Assembly: GCA_003248775.1 (NCBI GenBank) | Contig: QFQX01000007.1 | Coordinates: 62,001 to 126,000, forward strand | Source of the DNA: Shinella sp. | GTDB taxonomy: Bacteria > Pseudomonadota > Alphaproteobacteria > Rhizobiales > Rhizobiaceae | Reading direction: 5' to 3' | Length of the DNA stretch: 64,000 nucleotides | In this document: positions 43,213 to 52,394 of the stretch, piece by piece | Numbering within the stretch: the stretch's first letter is position 1 | Layout: each line of letters begins with the position of its first letter | Notes under the pieces: model-generated | Seen by the model: only the letters and a program-made list of their open reading frames with translations | What the model was told of the DNA's origin: nothing | Database searches by the model: none | Program-made: the position numbers and the translations under genes

Positions 43213-44472
43213 TTATTCGCCGGTGCGTTCCGCTTCCTTGCGGGTCTGGGCGGCGAAGTCCTTCATGGTCTCTGCGACATCGCGCTGGCCGAAGGCCATG
43301 GCTTCCCACATCTTGTATTCGGTGGTGCGCATCCAGGTGACGACCGGCGCGCGCGAACGGCCATGGGCGAAGTCGAGCTGCTTGATGGCGACGTCGATGC
43401 CCGGCTGGGTGGCAAGCGCTTCGGCGGCGACCGGCAGGGCGGCGCTCTTCCGGTTGATCGGCAGATAGCCGGTTTCGGCGAACCAGATGGCGTTGGCTTC
43501 CGGCGAGGCGGCATAGCTCACGAACTTGTAGGCCGCGTCCTGAACCGCCTTCTCGGAGGTGGAGAGAATGCCGATGCCGGCGCCGCCGATCGGAACCGAG
43601 CAGGTCTTGTTGCAGGGCATCGGGCGCGTTTCGAGCTTGTCGCCGAGCGCCTTCTTCGCGCCGCCGTAATTGCCGGTCGAGTTCAGCATGATGCCGACCT
43701 TGCCCGCGAGGAATGCGTCGCGGCCATTGTCTTCCTCGGTCACGCCATCCGGCGAGGAGACCTTTTCCTTGTGCACCAGCGAGGCCATCCACTGATAGGC
43801 TTCGATGGTGTTGGGGCTGTCGAGCAGCACTTCGTTGGTCTTGGGGTCCATCAGCTCGCTGTCATTGGCCATGACGAGGCCCCAGCGGGCGAACTGGCCG
43901 GGCGCGGCAATGCCGCTGATGCCTTCCGAACCGAGCTTCTCGGTGATCGTCTTCGACGCGGCCATGATGTCGTCGAAGGTCTTCAGCGCAGGCTCGCCCT
44001 CGATGCCGGCGCGCTTGAAGATGTCGCTATTGTAGTAAAGAACCGGGGTCGAGGAGTTGAAGGGCACGATATAGTTCTTGCCCTTGTAGATGCCGACTTC
44101 GCGCGCGTAGTCGTAAAGGTCGTCCTTCAGCGGATCGGCATCGAAATAGGGAGTGAGGTCGGTCAGCACGCCGCGGTCGGCGAAAAGGCCGTAGCGGGTC
44201 ACCTCGAGAATGACCGCATCGGGCGCGCGCTTGGCCGGAATGGCAGCCTGCAGCTTGGCGACGATGTCGTTATAGTTGCCGATGAACTCGGCCTCAATGT
44301 CGATATCCGGATTGGCCGCTTCGAAACCGGCGATGATCTTGTCCAGCGCTTCGCCGTTGCCCTTGTTGAAGCTGTGCCAGAACTTCACCACCGTCGCGGC
44401 CTCAGCCGAAGCGACCGTGGCCAGAAGGGCAATGAGGCTGGCGCCAGCCAGTTTTTGCAATTTGTGTGACAT
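43213..44472 (-). CDS. ABC substrate-binding protein (UgpB-like)
   Basis: Periplasmic binding protein of 419 residues. The signal peptide MSHKLQKLAGASLIALLATV ends at ASAEA, and the mature protein starts TVVKFWHSFNKGNGEALDKI, the usual start of UgpB/MalE-type proteins. The NGRDAFLAGKVGIMLNSTGN region and C-terminal helices are intact. It is the first gene of the minus-strand transport operon ending in the RpiR regulator. Ligand is probably a glycerophosphodiester or sugar phosphate ester, inferred from the GDPD gene. Confidence 0.9.
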   Translation of the reverse strand: MSHKLQKLAGASLIALLATVASAEAATVVKFWHSFNKGNGEALDKIIAGFEAANPDIDIEAEFIGNYNDIVAKLQAAIPAKRAPDAVILEVTRYGLFADRGVLTDLTPYFDADPLKDDLYDYAREVGIYKGKNYIVPFNSSTPVLYYNSDIFKRAGIEGEPALKTFDDIMAASKTITEKLGSEGISGIAAPGQFARWGLVMANDSELMDPKTNEVLLDSPNTIEAYQWMASLVHKEKVSSPDGVTEEDNGRDAFLAGKVGIMLNSTGNYGGAKKALGDKLETRPMPCNKTCSVPIGGAGIGILSTSEKAVQDAAYKFVSYAASPEANAIWFAETGYLPINRKSAALPVAAEALATQPGIDVAIKQLDFAHGRSRAPVVTWMRTTEYKMWEAMAFGQRDVAETMKDFAAQTRKEAERTGE

Positions 44473-44525
44473 GAATATTTTTCCTTTGCAAAAGAAATTG
44501 CATCCCGCCCGTCATCCTCTAGACC

Positions 44526-44647
44526 CGTTGCACGACAGTTTCGTGAAGCTGCGGGCAAGTTTTGATGACGTTTGCCGGAACAGGCGGCATCGGCCGCGCT
44601 CGGGGCAGTCCGCGGCGGGCAGCGCCTGCAATAATCGTTGCACAACG
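44526..44647. promoter_or_regulatory. Repeated CGTTGCAC operator-like sites
   Basis: CGTTGCACAACG (44636-44647) is a palindrome with five-base arms, and CGTTGCACGAC (44526-44536) repeats its left half and most of its right. A further palindrome TGCAA-N6-TTGCA lies at 44487-44502, just before the binding-protein gene. They may bind the local RpiR or another repressor. The 250 bases here hold no gene. Confidence 0.35.
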
Positions 44648-44681
44648 AAAAACGGGGCGCCCGCGATTGCGAGGCACCCCG
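44648..44681 (-). terminator. Terminator of the codA operon
   Basis: On the minus strand CGGGGTGCC, an 11-base loop and GGCGCCCCG (one G-T pair) are followed by TTTTT, 42 bases after the codA stop. A classic intrinsic terminator, ending the BMP-transporter/codA operon. Confidence 0.8.
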
Positions 44682-44722
44682 ACCGTTTCAGGATTTCATG
44701 TAAGTGCTGCGGTGGCCCGCTC

Positions 44723-46009
44723 TCAACGCCCCGTCGGATTGCGGCCGGCGTCGAGGCTTACGGGACGGCCCGGCAGCGAGAGTTCCGCGACCTTCGGCGC
44801 GGTGCGGGCGATGACCTTGCCGCGACGCAGGACGGCGAGGCGGGCGGGCTTGAGGCGCAGGGCCTCCAGCACGTCCTCGGCCTGCAGCACGACGAGGTCG
44901 GCATTGCAGCCGACGGCAAGGCCATAGCCTTCGATGCCGAGCGCCCTGGCGGAGTTCACCGTCAGCGCCTCGAAGATCTTCTTCTTGTCCTCGACGCCCG
45001 ACATCTGCGCGACATGGATCGCCATGTGGCCGACTTCCAGCATGTCGCCGGAGCCCATGGAGTACCAGGGGTCCATCACGCAGTCATGGCCGAAGGCGAC
45101 ATTGATGCCGGCGGCCATCAGCTCGCGCACGCGGGTCATGCCGCGGCGCTTCGGATAGGTGTCGTGGCGGCCCTGCAGCATGATGTTGATCAGCGGGTTG
45201 GGAATGGCGTTGATTTCCGCCTCCGCCATCAGCGGAATGAGCTTGGAGACGTAGTAATTGTCCATCGAATGCATCGATGTCAGGTGCGAGCCGGCGACGC
45301 GGCCCTGCAGCCCGAAGCGGATCGTTTCGGCGGCCAGCGTCTCGATGTGGCGCGACATCGGATCGTCGGTCTCGTCGCAATGCATGTCGACCGGCAGGCC
45401 GCGCTCGGCGGCGATGCGGCAGAGCGCCTCGACCGAGGCGGCGCCCTCCTGCATGGTCCGCTCGAAATGCGGAATGCCGCCGACCACGTCGACGCCCATG
45501 TCGAGCGCGCGCTCCAGCGACTTCACCCCGTCCGCCGCGCGGTAATAGCCATCCTGCGGGAAGGCGACGAGCTGCAGGTCGATATAGGGCGCGATCTTCT
45601 CCTTCACCTCCAGCATGGCCTCGACGGTGACGAGGCGGGGGTCGGAGGTGTCGACATGGGTGCGGATATGCAGGAGGCCCTGCGACACCGCGAGATCGCA
45701 ATAGGCGAGCGCCCGCTCGACCAGCGCTTCCTTCGTCAGGAGCGGCCGCAGCTCGCCCCAGAGCGCGATGCCTTCCAGCAGCGTGCCGGAGACGTTCATG
45801 CGCGGCAGGCCGAGCGACAGCGTGGCGTCCATGTGGAAATGCGGATCGACGAAGGGCGAGGTGACGAGGCGGTGGCTGGCGTCGATGGCCTCGCCCGCTT
45901 CACCGGCAAGGTTTGCCTCGATAGCCGCGATCCTGCCGTCCCTGATGCCGATATCGATGCCCTTGCGGCCGTCGGGCAGGTTGGCATTGCGGATGATGAG
46001 ATCGAACAT
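44723..46009 (-). CDS. codA: Cytosine deaminase
   Basis: Converts cytosine to uracil and ammonia in the cytoplasm. At 428 residues it matches E. coli CodA along its length. All key sites are present: HFHMD, RTHVD, VAFPQDGY, the catalytic HCDETDDPMSRHIET, the His in GSHLTSMHS, INIMLQGRHDTYPKRRGMTR and the metal/catalytic Asp in FGHDCVMDPWYSMGSGDMLE. The start at 46009 has GAGGAA at good spacing. It is the last gene of an operon with a BMP-type nucleobase/nucleoside importer and an amidase, which supplies its substrate. The strongest function call of the four paralogues here. Confidence 0.94.
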   Translation of the reverse strand: MFDLIIRNANLPDGRKGIDIGIRDGRIAAIEANLAGEAGEAIDASHRLVTSPFVDPHFHMDATLSLGLPRMNVSGTLLEGIALWGELRPLLTKEALVERALAYCDLAVSQGLLHIRTHVDTSDPRLVTVEAMLEVKEKIAPYIDLQLVAFPQDGYYRAADGVKSLERALDMGVDVVGGIPHFERTMQEGAASVEALCRIAAERGLPVDMHCDETDDPMSRHIETLAAETIRFGLQGRVAGSHLTSMHSMDNYYVSKLIPLMAEAEINAIPNPLINIMLQGRHDTYPKRRGMTRVRELMAAGINVAFGHDCVMDPWYSMGSGDMLEVGHMAIHVAQMSGVEDKKKIFEALTVNSARALGIEGYGLAVGCNADLVVLQAEDVLEALRLKPARLAVLRRGKVIARTAPKVAELSLPGRPVSLDAGRNPTGR

Positions 46010-46096
46010 GGTGTTTCCTCGCATTGTCCGGCCTCTTATCGGCCGGGGCCTCGTATTGTCGTACTGTCCGGGCCTTGCGGTATCCGGGATCTGCCG

Positions 46097-47041
46097 TCAG
46101 CGCTCGCCGCGCCTGTAGGGTTGCATCAGGGCCTGCGGTACGCGGGCGCGCCGCGCCATCACGGCCAGCGCCACGATGGACAGGATATAGGGGATCATCA
46201 GGAACAGCTGGTAGGGCACCACGCCGCTCAGCACGGTCTGCAATCTCAGCTGGAAGGCATCGAAGAAGGCAAAGAGCAGCGCCCCGAACAGCGCCCTTTC
46301 CGGCCGCCAGGAGGCGAAGACCACGAGCGCGATGCAGATCCAGCCGCGGCCCTGCACCATGGTCGGGAAGAAGCTGTTGAAGGCCGAAAGCGTCAGGAAC
46401 GAACCGCCAACACCCATCAGCGCGCTGCCGGCGATCACCGCGCCGTAACGCACCGCCATCGGGTTGATGCCCTGCGCCTCGGCCGCATGCGGGTTTTCGC
46501 CGGTCATGCGGACCGCAAGCCCGAGCGGCGTGCGCGAGATGAGATAGGCGAGCACGATCGCCAGCACGATGGCGAGATAGGTCGGCGCGGTCTGGGTGAA
46601 GAAAGCCGAGCCGAAGAAGGGCAGGTCGGAAAGGCCGGGAACGGCAATCGGCTGGAACGGCTCGATGGTCGGCGGCGTGCCCGCGACCGGCACCATCAGG
46701 CGGAAGACGTAATAGGCGAAGCTCGAGGCAAACAGCGTGACGCCGAGACCCGAGACATGCTGCGACAGGCCGAGCGTCACGGTCAGCACCGCATGCAGCG
46801 CGCCGAACATCGCGCCACCGAGTGCGGCCACCAGAAGCCCGGTCCAGAGATCCGCGCCGTTATAGACCGCCAGCCAGCCGATCATCGCGCCGAAGGTCAT
46901 GATGCCCTCGATGCCGAGGTTCAGAACGCCGGCACGTTCGCTGAGCAGCGCGCCGAGCGTGCCGAGGATCAGCGGCGTGGCGATGCGCAGCACGGCGGCC
47001 CAGAGCCCGGCGGAAGCAAGGATGTCGATCAGGGCGTTCAT
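46097..47041 (-). CDS. BMP-type ABC permease 2
   Basis: Membrane permease of 314 residues, of the branched-chain/BMP nucleoside importer family (YufQ/NupQ-like). Signature segments: LGTLGALLSERAGVLNLGIE, GAMFGALHAVLTVTLGLSQH and PLGLAVRMTGENPHAAEAQG. It overlaps the first permease by four bases (ATGA). The operon context (codA) suggests cytosine or a nucleoside as substrate. Confidence 0.9.
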   Translation of the reverse strand: MNALIDILASAGLWAAVLRIATPLILGTLGALLSERAGVLNLGIEGIMTFGAMIGWLAVYNGADLWTGLLVAALGGAMFGALHAVLTVTLGLSQHVSGLGVTLFASSFAYYVFRLMVPVAGTPPTIEPFQPIAVPGLSDLPFFGSAFFTQTAPTYLAIVLAIVLAYLISRTPLGLAVRMTGENPHAAEAQGINPMAVRYGAVIAGSALMGVGGSFLTLSAFNSFFPTMVQGRGWICIALVVFASWRPERALFGALLFAFFDAFQLRLQTVLSGVVPYQLFLMIPYILSIVALAVMARRARVPQALMQPYRRGER

Positions 47042-48087
47042 CGGCGGATCCTGTACTGGGTGAAGAAGACGGCGACCAGCATGGAGAGCAGCGACAGCGC
47101 GACGGTGACGTCGGCGATATAGGTCGGAATGCCCATGCTGCGGCTCATGCCGTCGGCGCCGACGAACATCATGGCGGTGAACAGCGCCGCAAACACCACG
47201 CCGACAGGATTGAGATTGGCGAGCATGGCGACGACGATGCCGGAATAGCCGTAGCCGGGCGAAAGGTCGGTCGTCACGTAACCCTTGACGCCAAGCACCT
47301 CGATCGCGCCCGCAAGGCCGGCAAGCCCGCCTGAAATCATCGCGACGAAGACCAGCGTGCGCCCGAGCGGAACGCCGGCGAAGACCGCACCGGCCGGATT
47401 GAGGCCGGCTGCGCGCGACTGCACGCCGAACACCGTGCGCGTCTGGACGAAATGCACCACCAGCGCGACGACCACGGCAATCGCCAGCCCGATATGCAGA
47501 CGCGAACGGTCGATGAGCTTCGGCAGGCGCGCGGCCTTGTCGACCGCTTCCGACTGCGGCCAGCCGAAGGCGGTCGGGTCCTTCAGCACGCCGTCGATCA
47601 GCATGGAGACGAAGAGAATGATGACGAAGTTGAGAAGCAGCGTCGTCACCACCTCGTCGACGGAAAAGCGCAGACGCAGCCAGAGCGGCAGGAGCAGCAT
47701 GACCATGCCGGCGATGGCGCCGAGGGCGAGCAGCAGCGGGATCTGCAGAATGGGTGTCAGCCCCGAGAGAAGATGCGCGCTTGCCGCCGCAACCGCGATG
47801 GCGCCGATATAGAATTGTCCTTCGGCGCCGATATTCCACAGCCGCGCCCGGAAGGCGACGGCCGCGGCAAGGCCGGTCAGGATCAGCGGTGTGGCGCGCA
47901 TCAGCGTTTCCGTCGCCGAAAGGCGCGAACCGAAAGCGCTCGTCAGGATCTTGCCGTATGCGGTGAAGACGGGCGCGCCGGCGAGCGCGATCAGTACGCC
48001 GGCAATCGCCATGGCGGCGGCAATCGCGATCAGCGGCGTGGCGATCACCAGCGCCGGCGACCTGTGTTCGCGTCGCTCAAACCGCAT
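47038..48087 (-). CDS. BMP-type ABC permease 1
   Basis: Membrane permease of 349 residues (YufP/NupP-like). Signature segments: LTGLAAAVAFRARLWNIGAE, VDEVVTTLLLNFVIILFVSM and PAGAVFAGVPLGRTL. The first half is hydrophobic with two N-terminal helices before the conserved core. Overlaps the ATPase gene by 11 bases. Confidence 0.9.
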   Translation of the reverse strand: MRFERREHRSPALVIATPLIAIAAAMAIAGVLIALAGAPVFTAYGKILTSAFGSRLSATETLMRATPLILTGLAAAVAFRARLWNIGAEGQFYIGAIAVAAASAHLLSGLTPILQIPLLLALGAIAGMVMLLLPLWLRLRFSVDEVVTTLLLNFVIILFVSMLIDGVLKDPTAFGWPQSEAVDKAARLPKLIDRSRLHIGLAIAVVVALVVHFVQTRTVFGVQSRAAGLNPAGAVFAGVPLGRTLVFVAMISGGLAGLAGAIEVLGVKGYVTTDLSPGYGYSGIVVAMLANLNPVGVVFAALFTAMMFVGADGMSRSMGIPTYIADVTVALSLLSMLVAVFFTQYRIRR

Positions 48088-49621
48088 CGTTCATCTCCCG
48101 GCCTTTTCCTTGGCTGCCTTTTTCTTCCCATTCCCCGGCCATCATCAGCCCGAGCCGGCGCGCATCGGCGTCATCGGCCGCAACCGGCGGAGAAAGCCGG
48201 CCGCCGACGATGGCCTGGATGCGGTCGGCCAGCGCCATGATCTCGTCGAGGTCTTCGGAAATCAGCAGCACGGCGGTGCCTGCCCGGCGTGCTTCCAGAA
48301 TGCGCTCGTGCACGGCTGCGACCGCACCTTCGTCCAGCCCGCGCGCCGGCTGGGCGGCGAGAAGGATGCGCGGATGCTCGATCAGGTTTCGCCCGAGAAT
48401 GAGCTTCTGCATATTGCCGCCGGAAAGAAGCCGGATGCGGCTCGTCGGGGAGCCGCCGCGCACGTCGAAGGCCTCGATGATCTTCCGCGCGAAGGCGATA
48501 CCCGCCTTGCGGTCGATCAGCCCGCCCCGCGAATAGCGCGGCAGGCGTTCCAGCACGGCGTTTTCCCAGATCGCCATCTCGCCGATGACGCCCTCGCGGT
48601 TGCGGTCTTCGGGAATGCGGCCGATGCCCTTTTCCACCGCATCCGCCACCGTCAGGTCGCCGATGCCCTGACCGAAGAGGATCAGGTCTCCGGCGCTTCG
48701 CTCGACCGTGCCGCTCAGGAGTTGCGCAAGCGTCGCCTGGCCATTGCCCGAAACACCGATGATGCCGAGGACTTCGCCGGCGCGCAGCCTGAAATCCACG
48801 GATTTCAGCCGCTCGACGCCGCCCTGACGCACGGTGACGCCAACCGCTTCCAGCACGACTTCACCGGGGGTGGCGGCGTCGCGCAACGGCCGCGTCACGG
48901 CGCGTCCGACCATCAGTTCGGCCAGTTCCGCCTTGCTGGTGTCGGCGGCGTTGCGTTCCGCCACCAGCCGGCCGCCGCGCAGCACGACGATGCGGTCGGC
49001 GGTCGCCATCACCTCGTCCAGCTTGTGGGAAATGAAGATCAGCGACAGGCCCTGACGCGCCATGTCCTTCAGCGTCGAGAATAGCTTCTCCGCCTCGATC
49101 CGGGTCAGGACCGCCGTCGGCTCGTCCAGCACGAGAATGCGGGCATCGTTGTAGAGCGCCTTGAGGATCTCGACGCGCTGCTGCTCGCCCACCGAGAGAT
49201 CGCCGAGCCGCGCATCGGGGTCGACCTTCAGGCCGAAGCGCTCGGAAATGTCGATCAGCTTGCGCCGTCCGGCCGAAACGTTGGAGGCGGGCGACCACAG
49301 GCTTTCCGTGCCGGTCATGACGTTTTCGAGCACGGTGAGGTTCGGCGCCAGCGCAAAATGCTGGTGCACCATGCCGATACCGGCGCGGATCGCGGCGCGC
49401 GGCCGTCCCGGCGGCAGGTCCTCGCCCATCACCGTCACCTTGCCGCTGTCGGGCACGTAGTGGCCGAAGAGAATGCTCATCAGCGTGGTCTTGCCCGCGC
49501 CATTCTCGCCGAGCAGCGCCACGATCTCGCCTTCGGCGAGCGTCAGCGAGATGTCGTCATTGGCAAGGTTGTCGCCGAAGCGTTTGGAAATGCCGGAGAG
49601 TTCGAGGACGGGAGGTTTCAT
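48077..49621 (-). CDS. BMP-type ABC transporter ATPase
   Basis: Double-domain ATPase of 514 residues. The first domain has Walker A GENGAGKTT, signature LSVGEQQRVEILKALY and Walker B LVLDEPTAVL. The second has VSGNGQATL at Walker A (Lys replaced) and LLSGGNMQKLILGRNLI, with AAQPARGLD at Walker B, so only the N-terminal site is likely catalytic, as in relatives. Coupled to the amidase gene at 49618-49621. Confidence 0.92.
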   Translation of the reverse strand: MKPPVLELSGISKRFGDNLANDDISLTLAEGEIVALLGENGAGKTTLMSILFGHYVPDSGKVTVMGEDLPPGRPRAAIRAGIGMVHQHFALAPNLTVLENVMTGTESLWSPASNVSAGRRKLIDISERFGLKVDPDARLGDLSVGEQQRVEILKALYNDARILVLDEPTAVLTRIEAEKLFSTLKDMARQGLSLIFISHKLDEVMATADRIVVLRGGRLVAERNAADTSKAELAELMVGRAVTRPLRDAATPGEVVLEAVGVTVRQGGVERLKSVDFRLRAGEVLGIIGVSGNGQATLAQLLSGTVERSAGDLILFGQGIGDLTVADAVEKGIGRIPEDRNREGVIGEMAIWENAVLERLPRYSRGGLIDRKAGIAFARKIIEAFDVRGGSPTSRIRLLSGGNMQKLILGRNLIEHPRILLAAQPARGLDEGAVAAVHERILEARRAGTAVLLISEDLDEIMALADRIQAIVGGRLSPPVAADDADARRLGLMMAGEWEEKGSQGKGREMNDAV

Positions 49622-51096
49622 GCATCCAGTCCTCTCACATCCAGTCCTGCCACGCCATGACGATGTTGCCAGCGTCCCTGCTTTTCCAGCCGTTCCGCAA
49701 GCTTCAGAAGAAGGCGATCCCCGCCCATCGGCGCGATGATCTGCACCGGCAGCGGAAGCCCGTCGCCATCCGCGCCGAAAGGCAGCGTCACGGCCGGAAA
49801 ACCGGTCATGTTGCAAAGGGCGGCAAGCGGCGCGAAATCCGTCATGCGGCGGATCTGCAGGTCGATGTCGCCATGGTCGAAGGGAAAGGAACCGAGCAGG
49901 GGCGGGGCCGTCGAAAGCATCGGCGCAACAAGAATGTCGAAGCCGGCAAATAGATCCCAGAGCGCGCGGCTCGCATGCACCGTGCCGTCCATGGCCGACC
50001 ACAGCGCGCTGCCCGTCACCGCCGCACCATGGCGGATGAAGGCCTGCGTCAGCGGTTCGGCCTTCTGCGCATCAAGGCCTGCGGCTGCGACGAAATTGGC
50101 GAGGTTGACGGCGATCATGTCGCGGAACGCGATACCGCTCGCTTCAACCGGTCCGGCGAACACAGACCAGTTGAGCCGGATAAGGGTATGGCCGTCCGCT
50201 TCCAGCGCCAGTGCCGCCGCCTCGACAGTCTCGCTGCGGGCGGCATCGGTCGGATGGTCGGAGCCGGTTTCGGCAAGCAGGCCGATCCGCAGTTTCCTGC
50301 CGTCAGGCGTAACCAGTTCGGGATCGGCGAAGGGGCCCCGCGCATCGCCCTTCACCGCCTCGAAGATCGTCCGGAGATCGCGGGCGGAGCGGCAGATGGC
50401 AAGCTCGCTGGCAATGCCGCCGAGATGGTTGCCGAAGCCGGGACCGGCCGGCATGACGCCGCGGGTCGCCTTGATGCCGAAAAGGCCGCAGCAGGCGGCG
50501 GGAACGCGGATGGAACCACCGGCATCGGTGGCATGCGCAATCGCAACGATCCCTGCGGCGACGGCCGCCGCCGCACCACCGGAGGAACCGCCAGCCGTGC
50601 GCGTCCGATCGAGCGGATTGCGGCAGACAGGGCCGGTCGCGGGTTCGGAGGAAAGGGAAAGCCCCATTTCCGGCACCGTGGTCAGCCCGAAGAAACAGAG
50701 GCCAGCAGCGCGCATCCGGGCTGCGAGATCCGAATCCGGCGCGCCTTCGCCGTCACGTTCCGGCATATGCGAGTTGGTCAGCATGCGGGAACCGGCGGCA
50801 ACGGGAAGGCCGGCAAAGGGGCCGCCGAGATCCTTGGCAAGGCTCGGCACCCCGATAAAAGGCGCATGGGCAAAGGCTGCGCGCGCAGAGCCTTCTTCGC
50901 CCCTTGCCTTGATACTCTGGGCCAGCCGCTCGTCCGCTGCCCTTGCGGCAGCCTCGCCGAGCGTGGCGTCGACATGCGAAATCGCGCCGAGACCGGAAAA
51001 CCGGTCGGCGCGTTCCAGTGCGGCCTGCATCGCCTCGCCAGCGGTGAGGCGACCCTTGCGGATCGCCTCGGCCAGCGACGTTGCGTCATTCGTCAT
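49618..51096 (-). CDS. Amidase-signature enzyme
   Basis: Ser-cisSer-Lys amidase, 492 residues, cytoplasmic. Lys is in PSLAKDLGGP, the Gly/Ser stretch AGGSSGGAAAAVAAG carries the cis-Ser, and the nucleophile region is ATDAGGSIRVPA. It lies between the ABC ATPase and the binding-protein genes of the cytosine/nucleoside importer, so it may hydrolyse an amide bond in an imported precursor. Glutamyl-tRNA amidotransferase A is unlikely because GatB/C are absent and the context is transport. Confidence 0.88.
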   Translation of the reverse strand: MTNDATSLAEAIRKGRLTAGEAMQAALERADRFSGLGAISHVDATLGEAAARAADERLAQSIKARGEEGSARAAFAHAPFIGVPSLAKDLGGPFAGLPVAAGSRMLTNSHMPERDGEGAPDSDLAARMRAAGLCFFGLTTVPEMGLSLSSEPATGPVCRNPLDRTRTAGGSSGGAAAAVAAGIVAIAHATDAGGSIRVPAACCGLFGIKATRGVMPAGPGFGNHLGGIASELAICRSARDLRTIFEAVKGDARGPFADPELVTPDGRKLRIGLLAETGSDHPTDAARSETVEAAALALEADGHTLIRLNWSVFAGPVEASGIAFRDMIAVNLANFVAAAGLDAQKAEPLTQAFIRHGAAVTGSALWSAMDGTVHASRALWDLFAGFDILVAPMLSTAPPLLGSFPFDHGDIDLQIRRMTDFAPLAALCNMTGFPAVTLPFGADGDGLPLPVQIIAPMGGDRLLLKLAERLEKQGRWQHRHGVAGLDVRGLDA

Positions 51097-51107
51097 GGTA
51101 TTGCCGG

Positions 51108-52094
51108 TTACTTCGGCTCTTCCATGTTGCGCGGAACCTCGAAGGCTCCGGACTTGATCTCGGCGCGCTTGGCTTCCATGGCGGCTTCAGCTTCGGCCGG
51201 GGCAACGCCCTTCACATAGGCGATGTCGCTGCCGCCTTCCTTCAGAAGACCGAAGGCGGTGTAGTCCTTGCCCACCGGCTTGCCGGCGGCAACATCGGCC
51301 AGCGCCGCGTTGAGGATCGGGCGGAAGCCCCAGAGCGCGTTGGCGAACACGGTTTCCGGGTAGCGCGGGGTGTAGTCGATCAGCGAGCCGACGGACTTGA
51401 TGCCACGTTCCTTGGCGGCGTCCGCCGTGCCGATGCGTTCGCCGAACAGGATGTCGGCGCCGGCGTCGATCTGGGCGAGACCGGCCTCGCGGGCCTTCGG
51501 CGGGTCGAAGAAGGTGCCGATAAAGGAAACGAGCAGCTTGGCATCCGGGTTGACGGCCTTCACGCCTTCGCCGAAGGCGTTGATCAGCATGTTGACTTCC
51601 GGGATCGGCATGGCGCCGACGGAGCCGACGACGTTGCTCTTGGTCATCTTGCCGGCCAGCATGCCGGCGAGATAGGCGCCGTCATGGTTCCAGGTGCCGA
51701 AGACGCCGAAATTGTCGCCGGATTCCTTGCCGCTCGAACCGAGCACGAAGGCGGTATCCGGATAGTCGGCAGCCACTTCGCGGGCTTCGCTTTCAACGGC
51801 ATAGGCTTCGCCGATGATCAGCCTGGCGCCCTGTTCGGCATATTCGCGCATGGCGCGGGGATAGTCGGTGCCGGACACGCCTTCCGAGAAGACATATTCG
51901 ATGACGCCTTCGGCGGCCGCATCCTGCAGCGCCTTGTGCAGCACCGAGTTCCAGGCGTTTTCCACCGGCGAACCATGGATGCCGGCGACCTTGACGGGAG
52001 CGGCGGCGCGGACGGAAGGGGCGATGATGCCCGAACCGAGAACAAGACCGGTGGCCATCAGGCTCCGGCGCGTAAACATGATGTCTTTCGTCAT
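51108..52094 (-). CDS. BMP-family substrate-binding protein
   Basis: Periplasmic binding protein of 328 residues, Bmp/PnrA type, which binds purine and pyrimidine nucleosides or bases in characterised relatives. N-terminus MTKDIMFTRRSLMATGLVLG resembles a signal with twin-arginine-like TRRSLM. Family segments: AGIHGSPVENAWNSVLH, DYPDTAFVLGSS, NHDGAYLAGMLAG and GADILFGERIG. First gene of the operon; ribosome site GAGGGGATC. It is divergent from the two-partner secretion operon. Confidence 0.9.
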   Translation of the reverse strand: MTKDIMFTRRSLMATGLVLGSGIIAPSVRAAAPVKVAGIHGSPVENAWNSVLHKALQDAAAEGVIEYVFSEGVSGTDYPRAMREYAEQGARLIIGEAYAVESEAREVAADYPDTAFVLGSSGKESGDNFGVFGTWNHDGAYLAGMLAGKMTKSNVVGSVGAMPIPEVNMLINAFGEGVKAVNPDAKLLVSFIGTFFDPPKAREAGLAQIDAGADILFGERIGTADAAKERGIKSVGSLIDYTPRYPETVFANALWGFRPILNAALADVAAGKPVGKDYTAFGLLKEGGSDIAYVKGVAPAEAEAAMEAKRAEIKSGAFEVPRNMEEPK

Positions 52095-52275
52095 TGCAGC
52101 GATCCCCTCAATTTTACCGGTTGGTCGAAATTCTCTATGACCCGCTCAAAAATGTGTCAAGCGGACAGCCTGCCCGCGAGATAGGCACCGTTGCGGCACA
52201 GCCACAAGTATTGCACAAAGTTCCGGACGACCAGAGTTCAACGCAATCTGCGTAAAACCTGCCCAGATATCGCCC

Positions 52276-52302
52276 TTGACAGCAAAGTGCATGGTTCATA
52301 AT
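52276..52302 (+). promoter_or_regulatory. Candidate tpsA promoter
   Basis: TTGACA (52276-52281) and CATAAT (52297-52302) lie 93 bases before the tpsA start. The 15-bp spacing is short, so this is only a candidate. The rest of 52095-52394 holds no gene. Confidence 0.35.
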
Positions 52303-52394
52303 CGTCGTTCAGGCTATTGCTTCGGTCAGCGCTTTGTTTGCTTTGCGCTATTTTGATTTTACTATTGAATTCTGCAATTCAGGGAGAGAGCATC

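Noticed and set aside
48077..49621. Possible inactivated ATPase because the second Walker A lacks Lys
   Set aside because: A degenerate second site is usual in double-domain ATPases of this transporter family; the first site is complete.
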